From positions 8,952 to 36,287 of the IMG/VR virus record IMGVR_UViG_3300000563_000010: DNA of 27,336 bases; one strand, given 5' to 3'. Shown one piece after another: positions 14,759 to 24,198 of this stretch; the stretch's first letter is position 1, and each line of letters opens with the position of its first letter. The position numbers and the translations under genes were made by a program. A model generated the notes under the pieces. The model had not been told where the DNA came from. It saw only the letters and a program-made list of their open reading frames with translations, and searched no databases. Source of the stretch: a virus.

Positions 14759-16878
14759 TTCTTAGTGCTGCTGCTGGTGCATCTTCTGGAGCTGTTGTAT
14801 CTGTAGGTCTAGATATATATGCAGTTAATAATTTTTCTGGTCCTGCGGCTCAAGCTGGAATGTCTCTTAAACAACTACAAAGTGAGTTTAGGAGAACGAT
14901 GTATGAGAACTTAAGGGTTGCTCGTAATATGTATGGGGGTATGGCTGCAGCAGGAGCCATACTAACTCGAGGTATGCATAACCTTTATAGAAGGTTTGCC
15001 GATTTTGATTATATGATGGTTGGTACTCAGGTGGTATCTCGAGCCACTGAGGAGCAATTAGGGGATCTTAGAAATGAGGCACTTCGTTTAGGTGAAACTA
15101 CGATGTTCTATGCCGATGATATTGCCAATTCTATGAGGGAGATGGCAAAATCTGGTATGGAAGTGGATGATATAATGAATAATATCCGAGCCTCTGTTGC
15201 AGGTGCGGGTGCTTCGATGGAAGGTTTGAATGTTACTACAAAAGCCATTATTTCTACATTAGCTCAGTTCCAAATACCTAGTGAACATGCTATGGATGTA
15301 ATGGATAAAATTGCTGCTGCTGCACTGGGTTCTAAATCCACAATAGGTCAATTATCTGATGCGTTAAAATATTCTGCCGCTGACTTCTATGCCTTGGGTA
15401 TACCTCTAGAAACTGCCCTTGGTATGTTAATGACAATGCATAACTTCGGTATTGAAGCCAGTATGGCTGGTACTGCTATGGGTAATGCGTTGAGGTATAT
15501 GGCGAAAGCCCAGTCTCAGTTAAGAACAGGGAGGCAGGCTGCTGCTCTTGATATATTCGGTTTAACTGAACATGATTTCCAAACCCCGGCAGGGGATTTC
15601 AAGGAAATGGTGGATGTATTTGGTATTCTGGCTGAAAGGATTGCAGAATTGCCTACTATTAGAGGTCAGGTTGCAATGGAGGCGTTATTTGGGATTAGGG
15701 GTAAAAGGGCAGCCTTTCCGATGGCAGCAGCAACAGAACAGGTAGCAAGAAATATTGAGAGGGTGGCTAATTCCGCAGGTATGGCTCAAGAGAACCTGGA
15801 GAAAATGATGGACACTCCTCATGGTGATTTTCTGAAAATGGTTTCCGCTTGGAAAACTACTGCCATTGCTCTAGGTTCTGCTTTAGAACCCGCATTTAGG
15901 ACAATGCACCAAGTATTGAGAGGTTTAGGTCAGGCTATAACATGGGTTACTCAAGCCCGAGCAGGAAATGTTGCTGCTGAAATATTCAAATATATAGCAA
16001 GCGGTTTAGCCCTATTTACTATGATTAACACTGTTGTATTCGGTATAAAAGCCGCTGCAGCTGGTGTTATGATGATGATTACCAGTAATCGTATTAGTTT
16101 TGCTAATATGAATAGGTCTATGGCTACTGGCTGGGCAATGCTTAAGCAAAGAGCTATGGGTTATAAACATGTGGTGGATGGTATTACCGTTAGCCACATG
16201 AGATTAGCTTCTGCTCAATTAGTATCTACTGCAGGGGGTATGAGAATGATCGGAGGCCACGGTTTAGTAGGAACCGCTTCAAGAACGGGTATAGGTTATA
16301 CAGCTCATGGTAGGCCTTATACTCGTTATCCTATGAGTGATATTTCTACTCGCCGAACCTATGCGGCTAATCGGTTTATACCTTTTAGAATGGCTCCGGG
16401 TATGGGTGGTCGAGGTTTAGGTCAAGGGGCACTTCAACAAATGCCAGCTCAACATGCTAAAAAAGGAATTCTTGGTGGTTTATTAAAAGGCACTGGAGGA
16501 GCTTTAGCTAAAGCAGGTGCTTTCTTAATGGGATGGAAAGGTTTAGTAGCTTTTATGTTACTTGGTCCTGCAATATCCGGTTTAACTCGAATAATAAGAG
16601 GTAATACTCGAGCAGTAGAGGAAAACACAAGAACTCAAAGGGATTATGCTTCTCATCCTTATAGAGTATTACCTAGATATGATGAGGAATTTTTTAATAG
16701 GAGTGATTTAATTGAAAGGCTATTAGCTAGGGAACAAGTTAGAACTGAATTGGCAGGTGGTACCTTAGATGTTAAAGGTAAAAAGGTGGATGTGATATTT
16801 AATGTTGATGGAAAGAATATGGTAAGGACAACAGTTGATGAAAGGACTGCTTCTTCAATGTATAAATTAGGATTGTAA
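14755..16878 (+). CDS. Tail tape-measure protein (TP901 type)
   Basis: The tape measure sets tail length and leaves the tail on injection. Residues about 70-340 match the TP901 tape-measure core: FDYMMVGTQVVSRATEEQLG, ALRLGETTMFYADDIANSMR, EMAKSGMEVDDIMNNIRA, then long Ala/Met-rich helices with GIPLETALGMLMTMHNFGIE and LFGIRGKRAAFPM. Two hydrophobic segments (about 414-442 and 597-611) may cross the host membrane. At 707 aa it is short for a myovirus; at about 1.5 angstroms per residue this would give a tail of roughly 100 nm. Its ATG overlaps the stop of the frameshifted chaperone. The mid-to-late part is Gly/Arg-rich and less regular. Confidence 0.88.
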   Translation: MILSAAAGASSGAVVSVGLDIYAVNNFSGPAAQAGMSLKQLQSEFRRTMYENLRVARNMYGGMAAAGAILTRGMHNLYRRFADFDYMMVGTQVVSRATEEQLGDLRNEALRLGETTMFYADDIANSMREMAKSGMEVDDIMNNIRASVAGAGASMEGLNVTTKAIISTLAQFQIPSEHAMDVMDKIAAAALGSKSTIGQLSDALKYSAADFYALGIPLETALGMLMTMHNFGIEASMAGTAMGNALRYMAKAQSQLRTGRQAAALDIFGLTEHDFQTPAGDFKEMVDVFGILAERIAELPTIRGQVAMEALFGIRGKRAAFPMAAATEQVARNIERVANSAGMAQENLEKMMDTPHGDFLKMVSAWKTTAIALGSALEPAFRTMHQVLRGLGQAITWVTQARAGNVAAEIFKYIASGLALFTMINTVVFGIKAAAAGVMMMITSNRISFANMNRSMATGWAMLKQRAMGYKHVVDGITVSHMRLASAQLVSTAGGMRMIGGHGLVGTASRTGIGYTAHGRPYTRYPMSDISTRRTYAANRFIPFRMAPGMGGRGLGQGALQQMPAQHAKKGILGGLLKGTGGALAKAGAFLMGWKGLVAFMLLGPAISGLTRIIRGNTRAVEENTRTQRDYASHPYRVLPRYDEEFFNRSDLIERLLAREQVRTELAGGTLDVKGKKVDVIFNVDGKNMVRTTVDERTASSMYKLGL

Positions 16879-16879
16879 A

Positions 16880-17455
16880 ATGGCTATAGAAATAACAAAC
16901 CCCTTAAGTGGATTAACAAAAAAAGGAAGATCTGTACCCCCTCGTTCTAATATTCACATTGTGAAAGTAGATACAGATGATCCCGAAAAGGATAGTGTAA
17001 CATTACCTTGGATTCCTAAGTCACTGGATTTTGATCCTATGTCTAAGTTAGTGGCTATGCCTTCTATCGGAAGAAATTTACCATTTTATCATTATACAGG
17101 TGCAGAAGATAGTTTGGAGTTTATTATTGACTGGTTTTTCACTGATGATAAGTCACGGACTAAAGCTTTGCACTCTGCAACTAAAATGGAGTCTTTTTCG
17201 AAGTCAAACGGATATGATGAGGTCTTGCCTAGACTTAAGATTATATGGGGTGGATCAAATATCTTTAAAAATTCTATTTGGTTACTAGAACATGCCCCTT
17301 ATAGACTTAGTAATTGGGTGGATCATGTATGGGATTTTCATAAGGATGAATATGTATCTTTTGAACTTTTACCTCAACAAATTATTCAGGAAGTGAAGTT
17401 TAAAAAAATAAGTAGCCATAATTTAACCTACCAAGATATAATCTTTGAACGATGA
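16880..17455 (+). CDS. Putative baseplate hub / tube-initiator protein
   Basis: The 191-aa protein is encoded between tape measure and LysM protein. It has a strand-rich core, SLDFDPMSKLVAMPSIGRNL followed by FYHYTGAEDSLEFIIDWFFT, then PRLKIIWGGSNIFKNSIWLL and a C-terminal KDEYVSFELLPQQIIQEVKF. This order resembles the tube-like hub adaptors of contractile systems (CIS tube / gp48-gp54 type), where the tube is nucleated on the hub. The 'L-x-F-D-P-x-S-K' start is suggestive. The gene overlaps the LysM gene by four bases. Family membership is probable, not proven. Confidence 0.55.
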   Translation: MAIEITNPLSGLTKKGRSVPPRSNIHIVKVDTDDPEKDSVTLPWIPKSLDFDPMSKLVAMPSIGRNLPFYHYTGAEDSLEFIIDWFFTDDKSRTKALHSATKMESFSKSNGYDEVLPRLKIIWGGSNIFKNSIWLLEHAPYRLSNWVDHVWDFHKDEYVSFELLPQQIIQEVKFKKISSHNLTYQDIIFER

Positions 17456-17706
17456 GTGCATATAATAATTTTACGATTGCTCGTTTTAAAGATGGTGAGT
17501 TATCATTAGATCGTCGAGTATTTAATTATAGACCTTCATCTAATGATAAATTTCATACGGTATTAGAAGGAGAAAGACTTGATTCTATTGCATATAAATA
17601 TTATAAGAATTCTACACTCTGGCATATAATTGCTGATGTTAATGTTATAACAAATCCTTTTTCGATAGAGCCCGGTGATGAATTAGTAATTCCTGCATTG
17701 ATATGA
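17452..17706 (+). CDS. LysM-domain baseplate protein (gpX-like)
   Basis: The 84-aa protein carries a single LysM fold at about residues 32-82. HTVLEGERLDSIAYKYYKNS is the first helix region, WHIIADVN the second, and NPFSIEPGDELVIP the closing strand. This matches small tail proteins such as P2 gpX and the LysM part of T4 gp53, which sit at the baseplate hub and bridge other subunits. It overlaps both the upstream and the downstream gene by four bases (ATGA). Confidence 0.85.
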   Translation: MSAYNNFTIARFKDGELSLDRRVFNYRPSSNDKFHTVLEGERLDSIAYKYYKNSTLWHIIADVNVITNPFSIEPGDELVIPALI

Positions 17707-20528
17707 CAAGCACAATAAATCCGGAAGGTTATGGAGCCCCAATAGTGGGGCTTTTTGATACCAATGGTAATTATCTATCCTTTGCTAGTCTTGGGTATGA
17801 ACCTGATCATGATCAAACAAGGGAGAAGGCTCATCAAATATCTAGTTGTGATTTGTCTGATGATGAGGAAGAAGGTATTGAAATGATCCTGACAATTGAG
17901 TCAGAGGATATTAATTTTATTGATAGTGATCATTTTCAATATGGCAATATGATCGTAATCAGGTATGGTTATATTGCTGAAGATAGGATTTTCTTTGGAA
18001 GAGGGTATTATCTGGTTGTTAAGGATTTTAGGGCAAAGTATGCTGATAATATTGAATTCACTTTAATATTAGTGGATCAGGTTACCTTTGCCAGTAGTGA
18101 TAGGGATCAAAGTGAATCACAACAAATACTTGATAGGGTAGAAGATGCTATTGTTTCCTCAGAGGGATTGAATTTAAGTGTAGAGGAATATAATGAGTAT
18201 ATAAGTAAACATGATGATGCAGCTACATTAAAAATCAATCTGAATGAGTTATTTATGGAACTCAATAAGATAAGAGCTAATTTTAAAGAGAGGTCTGGAG
18301 AATATCTTATAAAAGTACCTGTAGGAAAAAGATACCATGTTTCATTGGGTGTAAATTTTGGATATTTATCTTTTAACACTGTTAGTGAATTTAAACAGTT
18401 TTTCTCAACTCATGAAGCTAGGGATGCTTATAATTTACCTTTGGGAATAAGAAATATACTGGCTAAAGGTACTGATGAACAAATATTTAATGAGTTTGCG
18501 ATATTAAGGTCTGAAGCAGGATGGTGGTTAAGACATTCAGTTGTTACACGTTTTCCCCGAGATGCAGTGGATTTATATGGATTTACTATAGACTCTCACC
18601 ATAACCGTAATATCACAAGAGGTGAGGAGAGATGGTGGGATATGTTAAAAGAGGTGGGTTTTTATGAGAAATTAAAGGAACATAAAAATCTGTATGGCCG
18701 ACCCAATCAAAGTATATTATATGATGATAAGGGTAATTTTGATCCGGATAGATTAGATGCCTTTATTCAGAGTATATTGGACAATCGGGCTTGGGATTAT
18801 GTACAAGCTGATATGAATAAATCGGGTTATGAAAACCTTAGAACTTATTTAAGGGAAAGATTTGGCGATGTTAATATTTCAGATACTGCTGAAGATTTAA
18901 GAGGACCTCGATTAAGAGAAAGAAATTTAGATAGACCCCCTTATATGGACCTCCATTTTAAAGGGACAGATGATCTATTAGAAATTGACTTTGAAACTAA
19001 TTTTGAAGAATCCGAAGTTGTACAATCTGAATCTGTATCTGTAAATCCCGAAACAGGGGAATTGGTTAGTATGACTCAACTACATAGTAATCAAACGGGT
19101 AATCAAAATCCGGATAGGGTTGCAAGATATGTAGATGGAGCTATTAAGGATATTCAGGAAGGTAAAGAACCAAAGCCTTTAGAAAATTTCAGTCAATTAG
19201 TAATGCCGGGCTTTAGATATGATACTGGTACTCACTCGTATCAAGATAAGGACGGTAATTATGTATCAGGTGTTGATCATACTCGGGTAGTTAAAAAATT
19301 GCCTACTACTATATTTTTATCTTCACCTATTACTTTAGATGAAATAAAAGAGGAAATAGATAGCAGAAGAGCTGATGATAATCTTAAAAGGATAACTGCT
19401 TATGCCCGATTATTGGGTAATCCCTTTATTTCTTCAGGTATGGTTTTTAGAGTATCTGGAGTTGCAAAAAAGTTTGAAGGATTATACTATGCTTTAGAGG
19501 TTAGACATAAAATAGATTCTCAAAATGGTTATACTACAGAACTTGACCTTGGTAAAATACCTATTCAAACTGTTAGAGGTGTTATTGTAGAATTTAGAGA
19601 AGAGGAAGATGTTAACGTTACTAAAAAAGGGTGGGTAATAAAAGGTTCTCGTTTGGTTCAAATTGATTATCATGGGAATGAAATACAATCCCATAATGTA
19701 GAGCCAATGGCGGATAATCCAAATGTTTATAGATTTGTTGACAGGTTATCACCTTGGTTCTGGGATGATCAAGAAGGTATATTTATCCCAGCAAACTTTC
19801 TCAATAATCATTTATTCAAGGATCCTAATGAGAAATTTAAAGATTATGATATATTAGAAAGTATACAGCAAAAAAAGGACAGACAGTTTTATATTGATTT
19901 ATTTGGTTATGATCCGGATAAACCCATTCCTATGGATCTTCAATTATCTGAGGAAGGTCATATAGTGGATGTCGGTATAAAGAGATGGAGGGATGATCAA
20001 AGAATTGAAGATCAAGATTACAGACCCACTATAGATCCTGGTGAATATCCCATAACTGTTTCACCTGAGGAAATGGAGACTTTTCTTCGAATGAGTAATA
20101 AAGGAATACATATTTATATAAGGAGAGAATACCACCTGCCCGAAAAAAGATTATCGGATGGTACTATTGTAAGTGCTCGAGTTGCAGGCACTGCTCAGAT
20201 ATGGGAGGACAATGAATTATTATATACTTTTAAAACACTGGAGTTACCTTGGAGAAATAATCAAAGATATATTAGTTGTATACCTAATGGTAGATATAAA
20301 GCTAGCCCCGGTTTTTCTAGCAGTAAAGGTCAAATCATTAGATTACATGATGTACCGGATAGAGAAGGTATATTAATACATACAGGTAACGGACCTGATG
20401 ATTCCCAGGGATGTATATTGGCTGGTACTGGGTTTGATGGTAACTTTATTTTATTAGGATCCATTAATGCTATGAACAATATAATGAAATTAGTGGATAG
20501 AAACCTTTATATAACTATAATAGGATGA
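17703..20528 (+). CDS. Baseplate hub protein (gpD/gp27-like) with C-terminal DUF5675 domain
   Basis: The first 150 or so residues (MTSTINPEGYGAPIVGLFDT, ISSCDLSDDEEEGIEMILTI, MIVIRYGYIAEDRIFFGRGYYLVV) follow the late-control gpD/gp27 hub fold that makes the tube-like hub above the spike. The middle contains charged insertions including RSEAGWWLRHSVVTRFPRDA and a WWDML segment without recognised function. From about residue 800 a DUF5675-type domain begins: LELPWRNNQRYISCIPNGRY (846-865) and GILIHTGNGPDDSQGCILAG (889-908, H893 and C904). The His, Ser-x-Gly-Cys arrangement recalls L,D-transpeptidases of the YkuD fold, suggesting action on peptidoglycan at injection. The 941-aa length is large for a hub and reflects this added domain. 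Catalytic activity is inference. Confidence 0.75.
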   Translation: MTSTINPEGYGAPIVGLFDTNGNYLSFASLGYEPDHDQTREKAHQISSCDLSDDEEEGIEMILTIESEDINFIDSDHFQYGNMIVIRYGYIAEDRIFFGRGYYLVVKDFRAKYADNIEFTLILVDQVTFASSDRDQSESQQILDRVEDAIVSSEGLNLSVEEYNEYISKHDDAATLKINLNELFMELNKIRANFKERSGEYLIKVPVGKRYHVSLGVNFGYLSFNTVSEFKQFFSTHEARDAYNLPLGIRNILAKGTDEQIFNEFAILRSEAGWWLRHSVVTRFPRDAVDLYGFTIDSHHNRNITRGEERWWDMLKEVGFYEKLKEHKNLYGRPNQSILYDDKGNFDPDRLDAFIQSILDNRAWDYVQADMNKSGYENLRTYLRERFGDVNISDTAEDLRGPRLRERNLDRPPYMDLHFKGTDDLLEIDFETNFEESEVVQSESVSVNPETGELVSMTQLHSNQTGNQNPDRVARYVDGAIKDIQEGKEPKPLENFSQLVMPGFRYDTGTHSYQDKDGNYVSGVDHTRVVKKLPTTIFLSSPITLDEIKEEIDSRRADDNLKRITAYARLLGNPFISSGMVFRVSGVAKKFEGLYYALEVRHKIDSQNGYTTELDLGKIPIQTVRGVIVEFREEEDVNVTKKGWVIKGSRLVQIDYHGNEIQSHNVEPMADNPNVYRFVDRLSPWFWDDQEGIFIPANFLNNHLFKDPNEKFKDYDILESIQQKKDRQFYIDLFGYDPDKPIPMDLQLSEEGHIVDVGIKRWRDDQRIEDQDYRPTIDPGEYPITVSPEEMETFLRMSNKGIHIYIRREYHLPEKRLSDGTIVSARVAGTAQIWEDNELLYTFKTLELPWRNNQRYISCIPNGRYKASPGFSSSKGQIIRLHDVPDREGILIHTGNGPDDSQGCILAGTGFDGNFILLGSINAMNNIMKLVDRNLYITIIG

Positions 20529-21289
20529 GCAGTAGGATACCTTTTAAGCGATTCTTACAAAAGATAATGTATGAAGGATTAGAGTCTTTTGGTAGACATT
20601 ATTCTTCATACAGAGGTATTGTAATTGATAACAAAGACCCTAAAAATTATGATAGAGTCTTTGTTTACGTTCCTCATATATCGGGTAAAAAAGAGCAAGG
20701 ACAATGGGCTTGGCCCAAAGGTAAATCCTATACGAATAGGGAAGTACCTAAGAATGGTGATATGGTTTGGGTAGAGTTTGAAAGAGGGGATTTTAGATTT
20801 CCTATTTGGTCATTTGCAAACCAAACTGCTTCTTTGGGACAAGCTACTCCTCATGATCCTGAGGCTAAAGTTTTCCGAACTGAAAAGGGTCATTCAGTTT
20901 CAATGAGTGATAGAGAAGGTGTAGATAATGTTTCATTAAGCCATAGAAGCGGTAGTTATGTAAATGTTACTCAGGGAGCCATAACTTTAAAACATAAGGA
21001 CGGAGCTATAATACATATTACTAAAAATCATATTGCCATAGAGGAATATAATGGGGCTAAGGTATTAATTAAAGGGGGTAAGATATCTATGAACTCGGGT
21101 CTTAATCACGGTTTGATTAAGATTGAGGAACTTATTGAGAAATTAAATAATCTGGAAAGAAACTTTAATGAGCATATTCATGTTAATCAAGCGGGTCCCA
21201 CTGGTACTCCTCAGGACGCTACTCAAGCTCCAATTGTAATAACTCCAACCACTAAAGAAGAGTTGGAAAACCCCTCAGTTACTCATTAA
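20525..21289 (+). CDS. Baseplate spike protein (gpV/gp5-like OB fold)
   Basis: This 254-aa protein forms the puncturing tip below the hub. Residues about 24-100 are an OB fold of the phage-spike type: SYRGIVIDNKDPKNYDRVFV, then GQWAWPKG and PKNGDMVWVEFERGDFRFPI with the family's 'V-x-V-x-F-x-x-G-D'. A beta-helix region follows, made of repeating short strands (GHSVSMSD, VSLSHRSGSYVNVTQGAITL). The C-terminal EHIHVNQAGPTGTPQ contains H217 and H219, which could hold a metal at the tip as in other spikes. Its start overlaps the hub stop by four bases. Confidence 0.88.
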   Translation: MSSRIPFKRFLQKIMYEGLESFGRHYSSYRGIVIDNKDPKNYDRVFVYVPHISGKKEQGQWAWPKGKSYTNREVPKNGDMVWVEFERGDFRFPIWSFANQTASLGQATPHDPEAKVFRTEKGHSVSMSDREGVDNVSLSHRSGSYVNVTQGAITLKHKDGAIIHITKNHIAIEEYNGAKVLIKGGKISMNSGLNHGLIKIEELIEKLNNLERNFNEHIHVNQAGPTGTPQDATQAPIVITPTTKEELENPSVTH

Positions 21290-21316
21290 CCAACAAGCCC
21301 AGTAGGGTATATAAAT

Positions 21317-21715
21317 ATGGATAAATTGTCTACAACTTTACTGGGTCAAGGTATTGTATTTCCTGTTGAAATTGAAAATGGGAGTTCTAAATTAGAGACT
21401 GGGAAAAAATTAATTCGCCAGTCTCTGGTTAGTATAATATTTTGGCCATATCGATATAGGTATTTCATGGGTCATTATGGGTCTAAAATTGAGCAATTTA
21501 TTGAAAGGCCTCTTGATGATATAACTCTTGATTTACTAAGGGAGTCTATAATAAGTGCTGTAAATAAGTTTGAAAAAAGGGTAACCTTAAGACAGGTAGA
21601 TATTGAAGTAGATAGGGATAATGGTACAGCCAAATTACTTTTGAGTTATTTAATAAAACATAGTGATACTGTGGATTCCTTTATAGTGCCACTTTATTCA
21701 CGTATAAGACATTAA
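21317..21715 (+). CDS. Baseplate wedge protein, gpW/gp25-like
   Basis: The 132-aa protein has the features of gp25-like wedge proteins: an N-terminal TTLLGQGIVFPVEI, then IRQSLVSIIFWPYRYRYFMG, GSKIEQFIERP (the family's 'G-S-x-L-x-x-x-I/F-x-x-P' pattern) and a C-terminal strand pair, RVTLRQVDIEVDRDNGTA and LLLSYLI. In T4-like and P2-like tails it forms the core of the wedge and contacts the sheath. It precedes the gpJ-like gene by three bases, the standard order. Confidence 0.9.
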   Translation: MDKLSTTLLGQGIVFPVEIENGSSKLETGKKLIRQSLVSIIFWPYRYRYFMGHYGSKIEQFIERPLDDITLDLLRESIISAVNKFEKRVTLRQVDIEVDRDNGTAKLLLSYLIKHSDTVDSFIVPLYSRIRH

Positions 21716-21718
21716 AAA

Positions 21719-23401
21719 ATGAGCTTTAAAAACCCGTGGGTAGGATATTTGGAAAGAGGATATTTCCAAATTAAACAAAAACTTTTAAATAAACTCCGTA
21801 CCTCTAATCCTGAGATTACTGATTATAGTGAAAGTAATGTTTTTGTAATATTAATCAGTATATTTGCGGGATTAACCGAACAGTTAAATTACTATATCGA
21901 TCAACTATTAAGAGAATCTTTTTTGCCCACGGCTAGAAGATATTCTTCAGTAGTAAGATTAGTAAGATTAATTGATTACAGGATAAAAGCTGCAAATCCT
22001 GCTTCTACGGATTTAAAGGTGACGCTATTAGATTTAGATGAAAACCCCTATGAATTAAGTTATGGAGAAGGGGAAACTATTCCTATGGGTACAAGAATAG
22101 AAATCCAGGGTATGGATTTTTATACTACACGAGATTTAGTAATTAACTATCCTCATAAAGAAGGGTGGGTACCTGTAGCCCAATATACCAAACATCAAGA
22201 AAGTCATAACTTCTCCAGTGTAGAACCCGGATCAGTTTACCCCTTGGGTAATGATTATATTCACGATAGTTGTTCTGTTATAATTGAAACTCAAACTTGG
22301 GAAAGGGTAGATACTTTTGCTATGTCTAAAGCCGATGATAAACATTATATTGTGGATATTAAGGAAGACGGTATAGCATATATAGAATTCGGGGATGGTG
22401 AAAAAGGACAGTTACCCAATAATGGAGATAGTGCCACAATAAGCTGGCGATCGACAAATGGGAAAAGTGGAAACCTCTCTAGCGGTGCGGTAGATATAAT
22501 AGATACCAAATTCGGAGATGATGGTGATTTAACTTATGCTAATAAAATTAACATAGTTAATCCTAACAGGTTTACTGGTGGAACTTTATTCGAAGGGATT
22601 GAAGAAATAAGAAGGAATGCTCCTTTAAGCCTGAGAACACTTAATAGAGCCGTTACACGACAGGATTATATAGATGTGGCTAAGATGCACGCGGGTGTAG
22701 ATAAGGCCAATGTTTCTTATGATTGCGGTAAATTTGTTACTATATATGTATCACCGCAAGGCGGGGGTACGGCGTCATTAGCCCTATTGGATTCTGTTGA
22801 GACTTGGTTTGAAAAGTTTAGAATGATTACTACTTTTGTAGATATTAAATCTGTGGGAGAAGCAGACCTTAATTTGGATGTTACTGTTACAGGTAAATTA
22901 CATATGAAAGTAGCTGATATTGAAAATCAGGTTAAGACTGCTTTATTAGAGGAATATAATTATAGGAAGGCTGATGTAGGTAAAGCTGTAAGGATGTCCA
23001 ATATATGGGCTACTATCGATAACCAGTCTCAGGTTAAATTTGCTCATATAAATAAACTTTATACTATACCTTATTTCTTTCCCAGTAATCATAATACAGA
23101 ACTTAATAAGAACTTCACTTTAAAGGGTACTAATATAAAAAGGACTTATACTCTTATTTTTAATTCGGGTACTTCTTGGCAATTATTTGAAGGACCTTTT
23201 TTGGAAGCTGAGTTAACTACGGGTACTGAATATGAAAATGATTATTTCAAATTAACACCTGAAGCTGGAGCTTATACTTCGGATAATAGGTGGGTGTTTT
23301 CAGTTTATCCTGCAAATAAGGATATAGAGATAACACCCAATTCGATTGCTACTCTTAAAGAGGAAAATTTAACATTAACTATTAAAGAAACACTCAGTTA
23401 A
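21719..23401 (+). CDS. Baseplate assembly protein, gpJ/gp6-like
   Basis: At 560 aa this is the main wedge protein that forms the ring of the baseplate. The N-terminus (NPEITDYSESNVFVILISIF) and LTEQLNYYIDQLLRESFLPT, TARRYSSVVRLVRLIDYRI match the Baseplate_J family. The central region with YIEFGDGEKGQLPNNGD is a conserved beta domain ('F-G-D-G-x-x-G-x-x-P'). RTLNRAVTRQDYIDVAKMHA is the typical linker to the C-terminal domain. The last 120 residues are beta-rich. It overlaps the next gene at TAATG. Confidence 0.9.
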   Translation: MSFKNPWVGYLERGYFQIKQKLLNKLRTSNPEITDYSESNVFVILISIFAGLTEQLNYYIDQLLRESFLPTARRYSSVVRLVRLIDYRIKAANPASTDLKVTLLDLDENPYELSYGEGETIPMGTRIEIQGMDFYTTRDLVINYPHKEGWVPVAQYTKHQESHNFSSVEPGSVYPLGNDYIHDSCSVIIETQTWERVDTFAMSKADDKHYIVDIKEDGIAYIEFGDGEKGQLPNNGDSATISWRSTNGKSGNLSSGAVDIIDTKFGDDGDLTYANKINIVNPNRFTGGTLFEGIEEIRRNAPLSLRTLNRAVTRQDYIDVAKMHAGVDKANVSYDCGKFVTIYVSPQGGGTASLALLDSVETWFEKFRMITTFVDIKSVGEADLNLDVTVTGKLHMKVADIENQVKTALLEEYNYRKADVGKAVRMSNIWATIDNQSQVKFAHINKLYTIPYFFPSNHNTELNKNFTLKGTNIKRTYTLIFNSGTSWQLFEGPFLEAELTTGTEYENDYFKLTPEAGAYTSDNRWVFSVYPANKDIEITPNSIATLKEENLTLTIKETLS

Positions 23402-24192
23402 TGGATTTTAAAAATTACACCTGGGATTTATTTCCGGCTTTTTATAAGCAATTCGATTCCTACAAGGATCAGGATGGAGAAGGGTTCTTAGAAAGGTTTG
23501 TAAAAATATTCGGAGAAGAGGTAGATGAAGAGGTAATGAAGCATTTAGATGAAGAGTCGGATGATTATTATCATAAAAATCTAGACCCTCAATTTACTAA
23601 TGCAGATAAATTATTGCATGTTATTGCAGAATTACTAGGTGCGCCTCCTAATTTGCTTTCTGATGTAGAATATAGACTGCTTTTAAAGTATATTGTAAAA
23701 ATATATAAATTTAAAGGAACCTTCGAAGCCTATAAGATGTTTTTTAATCTTTGGGGATTTGATGTTGAACTAGATGAGAAGGACCCTGATCAAATAGTAT
23801 TCACTAATCTTTATGATTCAGGTTTATATTATGATGATTTAAATCGTTATGATGAGGATAAACCTACTTGTAATACCAGTTATTGTTCGGAGTATATTTT
23901 AACTATAACACCCAGAGATCCCAATTTTACTTTAACACCCGAATTGGAATATAAACTTTTGGAAGTTGCTCAATTTATTGAACCCATTAATGCTTCGGTA
24001 CTTGTTGAACTTCCAGATATTGAGGTATCGGATACTGATATTGGTACTTATTGCATACAGGAACATTTATCAATAGTGGTTACTACACCTCAGGATGAAA
24101 CTGCCTATATATTTAAAGCTTGGTGGGATTGCGATGGCATTGAGCATAAATATTCGATATTTGATGAAACATTCGATGACCCCTTTAATTAA
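23401..24192 (+). CDS. Baseplate protein, gpI-like (tail fibre attachment)
   Basis: The 263-aa protein follows gpJ, the position of P2 gpI, and shows the family core: LLKYIVKIYKFKGTFEAYKM followed by FFNLWG ('Y-K-x-K-G-T-x-x-A-x-x-x-x-F-x-L-x-G'). The N-terminus is acidic (YKQFDSYKDQDGEGFLERF). A later strand, YILTITPRDPNFTLTPELEY, leads to a helix ending in VAQFIEPINASVLVELPD. It contains five Cys residues in the C-terminal half. It is expected to attach the fibres to the baseplate, and the fibre genes follow six bases later. Confidence 0.8.
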   Translation: MDFKNYTWDLFPAFYKQFDSYKDQDGEGFLERFVKIFGEEVDEEVMKHLDEESDDYYHKNLDPQFTNADKLLHVIAELLGAPPNLLSDVEYRLLLKYIVKIYKFKGTFEAYKMFFNLWGFDVELDEKDPDQIVFTNLYDSGLYYDDLNRYDEDKPTCNTSYCSEYILTITPRDPNFTLTPELEYKLLEVAQFIEPINASVLVELPDIEVSDTDIGTYCIQEHLSIVVTTPQDETAYIFKAWWDCDGIEHKYSIFDETFDDPFN

Positions 24193-24198
24193 TAAGCC

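Noticed and set aside
21298-21345. CCCAGTA / TACTGGG inverted repeat around the start of the gp25-like gene
   Set aside because: Only seven pairs across a 34-base loop; likely chance, although it encloses the start codon.
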